Of a stretch of 64,000 nt of DNA, positions 34,173 through 42,788 are shown in pieces. A program made the position numbers and the translations under genes. The notes under the pieces are model-generated. The model did not search any database, was not told the DNA's origin, and worked only from the letters and a program-made list of their open reading frames with translations. The number at the start of each line of letters is the position of its first letter. The stretch's first letter is position 1. Where the stretch lies: contig QFOD01000012.1 of assembly GCA_003241055.1 (NCBI GenBank), positions 62,001 through 126,000 of the forward strand, read 5' to 3'. The DNA is from Roseateles depolymerans (GTDB lineage Bacteria; Pseudomonadota; Gammaproteobacteria; Burkholderiales; Burkholderiaceae_C).

Positions 34173-34274
34173 ATTCGAAGGCGCCGGCCCCCTCATCGCG
34201 GGGGCGGCAGCGGCCGTCCGGCGGAGCCTGGGCGCCACAGTTGCCGGGTAACAGCCGCCCAGGCGCCATCGAAT
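34173..34274. repeat. Structured intergenic palindrome between dksA and the STAS gene
   Basis: Outer arms ATTCGAAGGCGCC (34173-34185) and GGCGCCATCGAAT (34262-34274) pair at 12 of 13 positions. Inside lie a GGCCCCC/GGGGGC stem and a GCCTGGGCG/CGCCCAGGC stem (34226-34234 with 34256-34264, sharing three bases with the outer arm). The result is a branched or alternative fold of about 100 nt that could end dksA transcription or be an old extragenic repeat. Confidence 0.45.
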
Positions 34275-34290
34275 GAGGGATAGTTAGCTC

Positions 34291-36045
34291 ATGGCCGATT
34301 CCAAGCCCGCAGATCCCAAGGAAGGCGACAGCTTCTTCCGCAAGGTTGCGCGCTTCGTGGCCAATCCGACCACCGACTGGTCGGAGATCAACTCGCGCCA
34401 GGACGACCCCGAGGGTGATCTCGCCAAGGCCGAGTTGCGCGCGATGGTGGAGCGCAAGCGCCGCAACGACTTCGTGCGCAAGCGCGAGCTCGACATGCTG
34501 CGGCGCATCCGGCGCGAGGGGCTGTCGCCCGAGCAACTGGCCGCGCTGGGCTCGTCGTCCGGCGTGCGCAGCGAAGACAGCGAACGCGGCACCGAATCGA
34601 ATTCCCGCATCGACCTGGGCGTGAAGGCCAAGATCGACGAGATCGAGCAGCAGATGGTGGGCGAGAGTTTCGCCACCACGCAGGCCGTTCACCACCCCAC
34701 CGGCTTCTTCGAGACCAGCACCCGGCCGGTCGCCTTCTCCACCACCAGCCCCTCGCCGTCGTCCGCGGCGGGCCGTGTCAGCGAGTTCGTGAGCCCGCGC
34801 GAGGCCGAGCGCCTGGCCGCGCCGCCGCCGCCGGCCGCGGTCACGATGGGCGCGGCCATGCCGCCGCTGTCCGAGGCGCCGCCCAGCCGGCTGCCGGAAC
34901 TGCCGCCGCTGGAGATGCCGCTGTCCTTCACGCTCGCCGAGACCACGCCGGCGGTGGAGGTGCAGGAGGTGGTGCACGACCCCGAGCTGGACGAGGCGGT
35001 GATTGCCTTCGCGAATGCCGACTACGACACCAGCGAGCGGTCGTTGACCGAGCTGGTCCGGCCGGGCGGCAGTCGCAGCCTGCACGGCGAGACCTGGCTG
35101 GTGCTGTTCGACCACTACCGCGCCACCGGCGCGCAGGGCAAGTTCGAGGCGCTGGCGGTGGAGTACGCGCAGCAGTTCGGGCTGTCGGCGCCCCAATGGT
35201 TCTCCATGCCCCGGCTCGTGGCCGAGTCCGCCCGCCCGGCGGTGCGTTCGCCGATCGCCAAGAGCGGCCAGGTCAGCTGGGCCGCGCCGGCCACGCTGAC
35301 CGTGGCCGATGTGCAGCTGCTGCAAAAGCGGTGCGAGGCGCTGCCCATGCCCTGGGTGTTCGACTGGTCGCTGCTGGACCGTATCGACATCGAGGCCGCC
35401 GTGCAGCTGCGCCAGGTGTTCCGCCAATGGTCGGTGCAGCAGGTGGACCAGCGCTGGATCAGCGGCGACCGCATGCTGGCCCACTTCAAGGACCTGACGC
35501 CGGTGGGCGAGCGTGACACCGACGCCGCGCTCTGGATGTTGCGCATGGAAGCGCTGCGCCTGGCCAACCGGCCCGACCAGTTCGACGAGGCCGCCATCGA
35601 CTACTGCATGACCTACGAGGTGTCGCCGCCGTCGTGGGAGCGCGCCCGCTGCCGGGTGCTCATCAGCGTGACGGGGCAATCCACGGCGGGGCCGGCCTCC
35701 ACGGTGCTGTCCACCGAGGGGCAGTCCTCCTTCCTCGACACCTCGGTGACGGAGTCGGCGCCGGTGACGGCGCAGCTGGAGCTGGTGGGCCAGCTCAGCG
35801 GCGACATCGCGGACACGCTGCAACGCATGAACGGCGAGATCGGCGCGGCCAGCCTGATCCAGGTCTCCTGCACCAAGCTGATCCGGCTGGACTTCATGGC
35901 CGCGGGCGATCTGCTGAACTGGGTGCTGTCGCGCCGCAGCGAGAACCGCACGGTGGTCTTCACCGACGCGCACCGGCTGGTGGCCCTGTTCTTTGGTGCG
36001 ATGGGCATCAATGAGCATGCGCGGGTGAAGGTGCGGGTGAACTAG
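34291..36045 (+). CDS. STAS-domain protein of the hslVU neighbourhood
   Basis: 584 residues. A charged, helical N-terminus (1-120), a low-complexity Pro/Ser/Ala stretch (about 140-210), a middle region (about 225-480) that I cannot assign, and a C-terminal STAS-like domain (about 490-584; ASLIQVSCTKLIRLDFMAAGDLLNWV). This architecture is found next to hslV in several Burkholderiales; the function is unknown. No signal peptide or membrane segment, so it is cytoplasmic. It lies between dksA and hslV on the same strand. Confidence 0.8.
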   Translation: MADSKPADPKEGDSFFRKVARFVANPTTDWSEINSRQDDPEGDLAKAELRAMVERKRRNDFVRKRELDMLRRIRREGLSPEQLAALGSSSGVRSEDSERGTESNSRIDLGVKAKIDEIEQQMVGESFATTQAVHHPTGFFETSTRPVAFSTTSPSPSSAAGRVSEFVSPREAERLAAPPPPAAVTMGAAMPPLSEAPPSRLPELPPLEMPLSFTLAETTPAVEVQEVVHDPELDEAVIAFANADYDTSERSLTELVRPGGSRSLHGETWLVLFDHYRATGAQGKFEALAVEYAQQFGLSAPQWFSMPRLVAESARPAVRSPIAKSGQVSWAAPATLTVADVQLLQKRCEALPMPWVFDWSLLDRIDIEAAVQLRQVFRQWSVQQVDQRWISGDRMLAHFKDLTPVGERDTDAALWMLRMEALRLANRPDQFDEAAIDYCMTYEVSPPSWERARCRVLISVTGQSTAGPASTVLSTEGQSSFLDTSVTESAPVTAQLELVGQLSGDIADTLQRMNGEIGAASLIQVSCTKLIRLDFMAAGDLLNWVLSRRSENRTVVFTDAHRLVALFFGAMGINEHARVKVRVN

Positions 36046-36069
36046 GCCACCCCCTACCGGCTGCGCCGG

Positions 36070-36083
36070 CCCCCTCGAGGGGG
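36070..36083. repeat. 14-bp palindrome CCCCCTCGAGGGGG with adjacent small stem
   Basis: A perfect palindrome shortly after the STAS stop, preceded by CCGGCTGCGCCGG (36057-36069), itself a stem-loop. This pair of stems recurs between genes in related genomes and probably acts as a transcript end or REP-like element. Confidence 0.5.
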
Positions 36084-36154
36084 CGCTGCCAGCGGCCTGG
36101 CGGAGCCAGTTCCGCGGCAGCTGCTGAGTCTCAGGTGCGCGAGACGTTGCAGGC

Positions 36155-36182
36155 CTTGCGAAACTCGGGCTGGACCCCATTT
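36155..36182 (+). promoter_or_regulatory. Sigma-32 heat-shock promoter of hslVU
   Basis: CTTGCGA (36155-36161), 13 bp, then CCCCATTT (36175-36182) match the RpoH consensus CTTGAAA-N13-15-CCCCAT closely. hslVU is a known RpoH operon in many proteobacteria. The predicted start of transcription is at about 36189, only a few bases before the hslV ATG. Confidence 0.75.
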
Positions 36183-36192
36183 GGAACAGCCT

Positions 36193-36786
36193 ATGTCTTC
36201 TGATTCCTCTTCCGCCGTCTATCACGGCACCACCATCGTGTCGGTTCGCCGGCAGACGCCCACGGGCTGGCAGGTCGCGATAGGCGGCGATGGCCAGGTG
36301 ACTCTGGGCCACACCATCGTCAAGGCCAGCGCGCGCAAGGTGCGCAAGCTCTACCGCGACCAGGTGCTGGCGGGCTTTGCCGGCGCCACGGCCGATGCCT
36401 TCACGCTGTTCGAGCGTTTCGAGGCCAAGCTGGAGAAGCACCAGGGTCACCTCGTGCGCGCGGCCGTGGAGCTCACGCGCGACTGGCGCACCGACCGCGT
36501 GCTGCGCAAGCTCGAGGCCATGCTGGCGGTGGCCGACCGCACGGCGTCCCTCATCATCACCGGCAACGGCGATGTGCTGGAGCCCGAGCAGGGCATCGTG
36601 GCCATAGGCTCGGGCGGCGCCTATGCGCAGGCCGCGGCCAAGGCGTTGCTCAACCACAGCGAACTGTCGGCTGCCGACATCGTCAAGCAGTCGCTGGTGA
36701 TCGCGGGCGAGATCTGCATCTACACGAACCAGAACCACACGATAGAAACGCTGGAGCCGCTGATGCCTCAGGAGGTGCTGAAATGA
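36193..36786 (+). CDS. hslV: HslV, ATP-dependent protease peptidase subunit
   Basis: 197 residues from ATG 36193. The catalytic N-terminal Thr lies in GTTIVSVRR, Thr13, so 12 residues must be removed to expose it; enteric HslV has only Met before it. GSGGAYAQAAAKALL and other proteasome beta-type blocks are intact. It forms a double hexamer that degrades proteins unfolded by HslU. The stop overlaps the hslU ATG by four bases. With the sigma-32 promoter ending at 36182, the mRNA leader would be nearly absent. Confidence 0.97.
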   Translation: MSSDSSSAVYHGTTIVSVRRQTPTGWQVAIGGDGQVTLGHTIVKASARKVRKLYRDQVLAGFAGATADAFTLFERFEAKLEKHQGHLVRAAVELTRDWRTDRVLRKLEAMLAVADRTASLIITGNGDVLEPEQGIVAIGSGGAYAQAAAKALLNHSELSAADIVKQSLVIAGEICIYTNQNHTIETLEPLMPQEVLK

Positions 36787-38099
36787 GCAGCATGACCCCC
36801 CAGGAGATCGTCTCCGAACTGGACCGTCACATCGTCGGCCAGAACGCCGCCAAGCGCGCGGTCGCCATCGCGATGCGCAACCGCTGGCGCCGCCAGCAGG
36901 TGGATGAAAAACTGCGCGGCGAGATCACGCCCAAGAACATCCTGATGATCGGCCCCACCGGCGTGGGCAAGACCGAGATCGCGCGCCGCCTGGCCAGGCT
37001 CGCCGGCGCACCCTTCATCAAGGTCGAGGCCACCAAGTTCACCGAGGTGGGCTATGTCGGCAAGGACGTGGACTCCATCATCCGCGACCTCATCGAGGTG
37101 GCCGTCAAGCAGGAGCGCGAGAGCGCCATGCGCCGCTGCCAGACCCGCGCCGAGGACGCCGCCGAAGACCGCATCCTCGACGTGCTGCTGCCCGGCAGCG
37201 CCAGCGACAACCCGACCCGCCAGACCATGCGCAAGCGCCTGCGCGAGGGCCAGATGAACGACAAGGACATCGAGCTCGACCTGGCCGCACCCAAGCCCAG
37301 CCTGGAGGTGCTGACGCCCTTCGGCGGCAACGCCTCGGGCATGGAGGACATGGCCGAGCAGATCAAGGGTCTGTTTGGCCAGATGGGCGCGGGCCAGAAG
37401 AAGACCCGCAAGCTCAAGATCGCCGAGGCCCTGCGGCTGCTGGTGGAGGAAGAGGCCGCCAAGCTGGTCAACGAGGAGGAGATTCGCGCGACGGCGCTGG
37501 CCAATGCGCAGGAGATGGGCATCGTCTTCATCGACGAGATCGACAAGGTCGCGTCGCGCCAGGAGGGCAGCGGCGCCGAGGTCTCGCGTCAGGGCGTGCA
37601 GCGCGACCTGCTGCCGCTGGTGGAGGGCACGACCGTGTCCACCAAATACGGCCTCGTGAAGACCGACCACATCCTCTTCATCGCCAGCGGCGCTTTCCAT
37701 CTGAGCAAGCCCAGCGACCTGATCCCGGAGCTGCAGGGCCGCCTGCCCATCCGGGTGGAGCTGGATTCGCTGTCGGTGGAGGATTTTGAGGCCATCCTCA
37801 ACAGCACCCATGCCAGCCTGGTCAAGCAGTACCAGGCCCTGCTGGCGACCGAGGGCGTGACGCTGGACCTGCGGCCCGATGCCATCCGCCGCCTGGCCCA
37901 GATCGCCTTCGAGGTGAACGAGCGCACCGAGAACATCGGCGCGCGCCGTCTGGCCACCGTGATGGAGCGGCTGCTCGACGAGGTGAGCTTCGAGGCCCCG
38001 CGCCGCAGCGGAGAGATCATCGTGATCGACGCTGCGGCGGTGGACGCCAAGCTCGGTGCGCTGGCGGCCAACGAAGACCTGAGCCGCTTCATTCTCTGA
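36783..38099 (+). CDS. hslU: HslU, ATP-dependent protease ATPase subunit
   Basis: 438 residues. Starts with the family TPQEIVSELDRHIVGQ, Walker A GPTGVGKTE (57-65), the pore motif GYVGKDV, an I-domain (about 110-240), Walker B IVFIDEIDK, sensor and arginine-finger regions, and the C-terminal tail EDLSRFIL that docks into HslV. A AAA+ unfoldase for heat-shock proteolysis. It is coupled to hslV and followed by a Ser/Thr kinase gene 104 bp on. Confidence 0.98.
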   Translation: MSSMTPQEIVSELDRHIVGQNAAKRAVAIAMRNRWRRQQVDEKLRGEITPKNILMIGPTGVGKTEIARRLARLAGAPFIKVEATKFTEVGYVGKDVDSIIRDLIEVAVKQERESAMRRCQTRAEDAAEDRILDVLLPGSASDNPTRQTMRKRLREGQMNDKDIELDLAAPKPSLEVLTPFGGNASGMEDMAEQIKGLFGQMGAGQKKTRKLKIAEALRLLVEEEAAKLVNEEEIRATALANAQEMGIVFIDEIDKVASRQEGSGAEVSRQGVQRDLLPLVEGTTVSTKYGLVKTDHILFIASGAFHLSKPSDLIPELQGRLPIRVELDSLSVEDFEAILNSTHASLVKQYQALLATEGVTLDLRPDAIRRLAQIAFEVNERTENIGARRLATVMERLLDEVSFEAPRRSGEIIVIDAAAVDAKLGALAANEDLSRFIL

Positions 38100-38203
38100 A
38101 ACCCCGCCCGGCCGCCAGGCCCGGTGGCTAGGGTGAAGAACACCGTAGAAATGGCTGCTTCGGCAGGGGGACAGGTCTTGCTTCGTGGCGAGAATCCGGT
38201 GTC

Positions 38204-41122
38204 ATGGAACTTGCCGATCACCTCGACCAGCTGCTGGATCAGCCCACCGCCGGCCGGGCGGACTGGCTGGCCGCGCTGGCCCGGCGCGAGCCCGAGCTGG
38301 CCCAGCGCCTGAGCCGCCTCTGGCAAGGCCTGCGCGAGGCCGATGCGGCCGGCTTTTTGCAAACGCCGGCCCATCTTGTCGATGAAGCCCCAGAACCTGC
38401 TTCCTTGACGGAGGGGCAGCGCATCGGCCCCTGGCGGCTGTTGCGGCGCCTGGGGCGCGGCGGCATGGCCGAGGTCTGGCTGGCGGAGCGGGCGCTGGGC
38501 GACTACGAGCGCCAGGTGGCGCTCAAGCTGGCGCGCGCCAGCGATGGTCAGGCGCAACGCTTCGAGCGGGAGCGCGACGTGATGGCCTCGCTCACCCATC
38601 CCTGCATCGCCCGCCTGTACGACGCCGGCGTCAGCGACGGCCAGGCCTGGATCGCGATGGAATATGTCGAGGGCGAGCCGCTGCTGGCGGCGGCCGGCCG
38701 CCTCAGCCTGCGCCAGCGGGTGGAGGTGCTGGTGCGGCTGGCCGACGCGGTGCAGCACGCCCATGCCGGTTTGGTGGTGCATCGCGACATCAAGCCCGGC
38801 AACGTGCTGCTGGATGCCGACGGCCGGCCGCGGCTGCTGGACTTCGGCATCGCACGCCTGCTGGATGGCAGTGCCGACCTGACCCGTTACGGCGCGTCGC
38901 CGCTGACGCTGGAGTTCGCGGCGCCCGAGCAGCTGCGCGGCGAGCGGGTTGGCGTGGCCTGCGATGTCTATGCGCTGGGCCTGCTGGGCGTGGTGATGCT
39001 CACTGGGGTCAGCCCCTTTGCCGGTGCGCGCGACGACACCCGCAGCCTGATGGCGGCCATCCTGCAGGGGCGCATCGCGCGACCTTCCGCCCTGGTGGCG
39101 GCCCCCGGCGTGGCGCGTGCACTGCGCGGTGACCTGGATGCCATCCTGCTGCGCGCCACGGCACCGGAGCCGGAGGCCCGCTACGCCAGTGCCCAGGCGT
39201 TCGGGGATGACCTGCTGCGCTACCTCGGCGGCGAGCCGGTGCGCGCGCGGCCGGCCCGGCTGGCCTATGTGGCCGGGCGCTGGCTCAAGCGCCACCGCTG
39301 GGCGGCGGGGGCGGCCGCGCTGGCCGTGCTCAGCCTGACCGGGGCGGCGGCGTGGGCCCTGCACAGCGCGCGCTCGCAGGCGCTGGCCGCGCAGCGGGCC
39401 GAGGCGCAGTACGACTTCTTCCGCCGCTTGCTGGTGCATGACGAGTCCGAGATGTCGGACGTGGCCCATCGCGACGAGCGCGTGCAAGACCTGCTGCGTG
39501 CCGCCGCCGTGGCGCTGCCGGGCGCGCTCAAGGAGGCGCCCGAGGCGCGCTACCAGCTGATGCGAGACCTGGCCCCCATGCTGGACGGGCTGGGCGAGGG
39601 TGACGAAGCGATACGGCTGCTGCAGGCCCAGCGCCAGCAGGCCCAGTCCAGCCATGGCCCGCGCAGCGTGGAGGCGGCCAAGCCGCTGCTCATGCTGGCC
39701 CAGCTGCAATGCGAGGCGCGCCAGGACCTGGCCTGCGCCCATCGCCTCGTGCATGAGGCCTGGAGCGACTTCAAGCACGCGGGCTTTGACGACCCCAACT
39801 GGCTGGCCGGTGTCGAGGCCATGGTGGGCTATTACGGCTGGCTGGCCGAAGGGCGACTGCAGCCCGAGCATCTCGCCCATGTCGAGCACGCCGCCACGCT
39901 GCTGCGCGCCCATCCCGAAACCAGGAGCCTGGCCAATGACGCGCTGGCCCTGCTGTCCGACATGTATCTGGCGGACGGCCGGCCCGAGGCCGCGCTGGCC
40001 GCGGCGCGCGAGGGCGTGGCCTTCAACCTGCGCTGGCTGGGGCGCGACAACTGGCACACCGGCGAGCTGATGACCCGAGCCAGCACGGCGGCGCGCATGG
40101 CGGGCCTGCTCGACGAGGCGCTGCTGTTGCAGCAGCAGGGGCTGGAGATCCAGGACAAGGTCTGGCCCCGGGGCCATCCCTTTCAGGTGCGTGATCGCGT
40201 CGCGCTGGCGCGGCTGTTGGCCCTGGGCTCCGACCAGGCGCGCGCTGGGCGCCTGCTGGCCGAGGCCGGCGAGCGCATGGCGGCCAGCGGCAGCAGCTTT
40301 GGCCAGCGCCAGCAGCAGCGCTGGCAGCAGGCGCAGACCGAGTTCGACCTGCTGCAGGGGCGCCTGATGGCCGGCACGGTAGGAGCCTGTGAGGAGCAGG
40401 CGCTGCCGGTCGAGCGTGCGCTGCGGGCCAGCTGGTGGCAGCGCTGTGCGCAGCAGGCCCTGCTCGCCGGGCGGCTGGGCGAGGCCGACGCGCTGCTGCA
40501 GCAGGCCGAAAGCCAGGTGAAGCCGCAGGAGGCATCGTTCGCCCACCTCGCATTGCGCCGGGCCCAGTGGCTGGCGGCGCGCGGCCAGGGCGCCGAGGCG
40601 GTGGGCCGGCTGCAGTCGCTGCTGGCCCAACGCCAGCCGCACGACGCGTTGCTGCGCGCCCAGGCCTGGTTCAGCCTGGCGGAGCTGGCGCCGCGCGAGC
40701 TGGATCTGGCCGCCTTGCAGCAGGAGCGCGCCGGGATGTCCGCCCTGAACGCCGAGGCGCAGGCCTGGCTGGACGAGGCCTGGGGCCGCAGTCTGTGGGC
40801 GCGCGGCCAAGCCGACGCGGCGCGTCAGCTGCTGGGGCGGGCGCTGGCCTGGCGCGATGCCCAGCCCGGCCAGGCGGCGGGGCTGTGGCGGGCCCGGCTG
40901 ACCCGGGCGCTGGCCGATGCCCGGACGGGCCAGGCCGGTGTCGAAGCGCTGGAGCTCAGGGCGCGTGCGCTGCAGCAGGGCTGGGTCGACAGGCTGGCAC
41001 CCGCGCAGCTGGCCGCTTGGCGCTTGCCGGCGGCAGGCCTGGCCCCTGTGCACCCCGTCCGCCAGGTTCGGGGCGAACGTGCAGTGTCTTCGCGCGATGG
41101 CGGTGCTAGCCTGGGCTCATGA
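38204..41122 (+). CDS. Membrane-anchored Ser/Thr protein kinase with long helical-repeat tail
   Basis: 972 residues. A 70-residue helical head, then a Hanks-type kinase (about 76-345): Gly loop LGRGGMAEVW, Lys108, HRD at 193-195 (HRDIKPGNV), DFG at 213-215, APEQL. One membrane segment about 368-390 (AAGAAALAVLSLTGAAAWAL) places the rest (390-972) outside the cytoplasm. That part is all-helical, TPR-like and rich in Ala, Leu and Gln, a plausible sensor or scaffold. The stop overlaps the ATG of a potassium channel gene by four bases, so kinase and channel are produced together. Confidence 0.9.
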   Translation: MELADHLDQLLDQPTAGRADWLAALARREPELAQRLSRLWQGLREADAAGFLQTPAHLVDEAPEPASLTEGQRIGPWRLLRRLGRGGMAEVWLAERALGDYERQVALKLARASDGQAQRFERERDVMASLTHPCIARLYDAGVSDGQAWIAMEYVEGEPLLAAAGRLSLRQRVEVLVRLADAVQHAHAGLVVHRDIKPGNVLLDADGRPRLLDFGIARLLDGSADLTRYGASPLTLEFAAPEQLRGERVGVACDVYALGLLGVVMLTGVSPFAGARDDTRSLMAAILQGRIARPSALVAAPGVARALRGDLDAILLRATAPEPEARYASAQAFGDDLLRYLGGEPVRARPARLAYVAGRWLKRHRWAAGAAALAVLSLTGAAAWALHSARSQALAAQRAEAQYDFFRRLLVHDESEMSDVAHRDERVQDLLRAAAVALPGALKEAPEARYQLMRDLAPMLDGLGEGDEAIRLLQAQRQQAQSSHGPRSVEAAKPLLMLAQLQCEARQDLACAHRLVHEAWSDFKHAGFDDPNWLAGVEAMVGYYGWLAEGRLQPEHLAHVEHAATLLRAHPETRSLANDALALLSDMYLADGRPEAALAAAREGVAFNLRWLGRDNWHTGELMTRASTAARMAGLLDEALLLQQQGLEIQDKVWPRGHPFQVRDRVALARLLALGSDQARAGRLLAEAGERMAASGSSFGQRQQQRWQQAQTEFDLLQGRLMAGTVGACEEQALPVERALRASWWQRCAQQALLAGRLGEADALLQQAESQVKPQEASFAHLALRRAQWLAARGQGAEAVGRLQSLLAQRQPHDALLRAQAWFSLAELAPRELDLAALQQERAGMSALNAEAQAWLDEAWGRSLWARGQADAARQLLGRALAWRDAQPGQAAGLWRARLTRALADARTGQAGVEALELRARALQQGWVDRLAPAQLAAWRLPAAGLAPVHPVRQVRGERAVSSRDGGASLGS

Positions 41123-41907
41123 GTCGCGCACTTCGATCCCGCAGCTGGGGCCTGGCCGAGCCGCCCGTCGTTCAGTCGGCGGCGGCTCGCACCGCGCTGC
41201 GCTGGCGCTGGTGGACCATGGTTCTGCTGGTGGCCACCATTCCGGCCTTCTACATCGAGCTGCTGGAGCAACTGCCCACGCCGCTGGCCACCGCCATCTA
41301 CCTGGGCGCAGCGGCGTTGCTGGCACTGGCGCTGTGGCAGGTGGCGCGCCGGCTGGAACGCCCGGTCCTGCACCTGCGGCGCAATCTGCTGGACCTGGTG
41401 CTGATCGCCGGCTTCGTGCTGGCGGCGCTGCTGCCGGCCAGCACTGATTCGCCGCTGAGCCTGGCGCTGCGCCTGGCGGTGGCGCTGCTGAGCCTGGTGC
41501 GCATGGTGTGGATACTGCGCCCCTGGATCAGCCGCGGCGGGCTGGGCTACCTGCTGCTGCTGGCCTTTGCCGTGCTGTGCTTCTGCGGCGTGGGCTTCTG
41601 GGCGCTGGAGCCGCAGGCGAAGACGCTGGGGGACGGCATGTGGCTGGCCTTCACCACCGCCGCCACGGTGGGCTATGGCGATCTGGTGCCCAGCACGCCG
41701 GCCGCCAAGATCTTCTCCGTCTTCGTCGTGCTGCTGGGCTATGCGGTGCTGTCGCTGGTGACGGCGGCGATCGCGGCCATCTGGGTGGAAAGCAGTGAGC
41801 GTCGCATGGAGCACGACATCCTGCGCGAGCTGCACCGCGAGGTCAGCGCTCTGCGCACAGAGGTGCAGGCGCTGCGTGCCCAGCGGGACGAGGAGCGCAC
41901 CGGATAG
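41119..41907 (+). CDS. Potassium channel-like protein
   Basis: 262 residues with about six membrane segments. The last pair flanks a pore loop carrying the K+ selectivity filter TVGYGD (183-188), followed by a C-terminal coiled coil with LHREVSALRTEVQALRAQ. The first four segments look like a voltage-sensor-type domain but with few regularly spaced Arg. No RCK domain. It is translationally coupled to the upstream Ser/Thr kinase, which suggests control of the channel by phosphorylation (inferred). Confidence 0.88.
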   Translation: MSRALRSRSWGLAEPPVVQSAAARTALRWRWWTMVLLVATIPAFYIELLEQLPTPLATAIYLGAAALLALALWQVARRLERPVLHLRRNLLDLVLIAGFVLAALLPASTDSPLSLALRLAVALLSLVRMVWILRPWISRGGLGYLLLLAFAVLCFCGVGFWALEPQAKTLGDGMWLAFTTAATVGYGDLVPSTPAAKIFSVFVVLLGYAVLSLVTAAIAAIWVESSERRMEHDILRELHREVSALRTEVQALRAQRDEERTG

Positions 41908-41925
41908 GCGATGGCGCGAGGCGCC

Positions 41926-42684
41926 TCAGCCCGCGGCCACCGCGAGCAGGCCGTCGAAGATCAGGCCCTCCACCAGCTGGTGCGGCAGCTCCAGCGCGGG
42001 TGCGACCTTCCAGCCGGCACCACCAGTCATCAGCAGCAGCGGCTCGCGGCCTTCGCGGCGGGTCAGCAGCCGGTGCATGCGCTCGATGGCGCCGGTGATG
42101 GCGAAGGTGCCGCCGGTGGTCAGCGCGTCGCTGGTGTTGGTGGGGAAGTCGCGCACCTCGCCGGTGGGCACGCGCAGGCCGGCGGTGCCGCCTTCCAGCG
42201 CCCGCAGCATGATGCCGTGGCCGGGCAGGATGAGCCCGCCCAGGAACTGGTTGTCGGCCGACAGCGCGTCCACGGTGACCGCCGTGCCCACCATCACGGT
42301 GAGCACCGGGCCGTCGAAGCCGCGCAGCCGGGCCTGTGCGCGCGCGCCGATCACGGCGATCCAGCGGTCGGCGCCCAGGCGGGTCGGGTGGTCGTAGCCG
42401 TTGCGTATGCCGGCCGTCTCGCTGGAGGGCACGACCCAGCGCGGCGTCAGCTCCCAGTGCTCCATCTGCTCTTCGACCCGGCGGCGCACGGCATCGCCGG
42501 CCACATTGCTGCCCAGGATGCGCTGCGGCGCCGGCAGGCTCAGCCAGTCCTCGTCGGCCAGCCGGTCGATGTTTTCCAGGAAGACCGCGCCGTGCTGCAG
42601 CGGGGTGCTGCCGGGGGCGGCACCGTCCGGGTACAGGGCCCACTTGAGCCGGGTGTTACCGATGTCGATGGCCAGGAAGCTCAT
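41926..42684 (-). CDS. coaX: Type III pantothenate kinase
   Basis: 252 residues from ATG 42684; an earlier in-frame start adds 25 unlikely residues. It has AIDIGNTRLKWAL (ATP-binding) at the N-terminus, RLGADRW, and GTAVTVDAL, the type III motifs. It catalyses the first step of CoA synthesis and is insensitive to CoA feedback in known members. In many betaproteobacteria birA precedes it in an operon; here a chemoreceptor gene faces it instead. Convergent with the potassium channel gene. Confidence 0.94.
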   Translation of the reverse strand: MSFLAIDIGNTRLKWALYPDGAAPGSTPLQHGAVFLENIDRLADEDWLSLPAPQRILGSNVAGDAVRRRVEEQMEHWELTPRWVVPSSETAGIRNGYDHPTRLGADRWIAVIGARAQARLRGFDGPVLTVMVGTAVTVDALSADNQFLGGLILPGHGIMLRALEGGTAGLRVPTGEVRDFPTNTSDALTTGGTFAITGAIERMHRLLTRREGREPLLLMTGGAGWKVAPALELPHQLVEGLIFDGLLAVAAG

Positions 42685-42788
42685 GAAGGGCTGGAGCGTA
42701 AAAGATGGCGCGAGCCTACCAGCGCCGGCCGATGCGCGCGGCCGAGGCTTCTGATCCAATTGCGGGTTTTCACTGATTCGAGCCCACC

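Noticed and set aside
37589..41053. A 1154-codon open frame on the minus strand
   Set aside because: Antisense to hslU and the Ser/Thr kinase, with no domain and biased composition; the plus-strand genes have full motifs.
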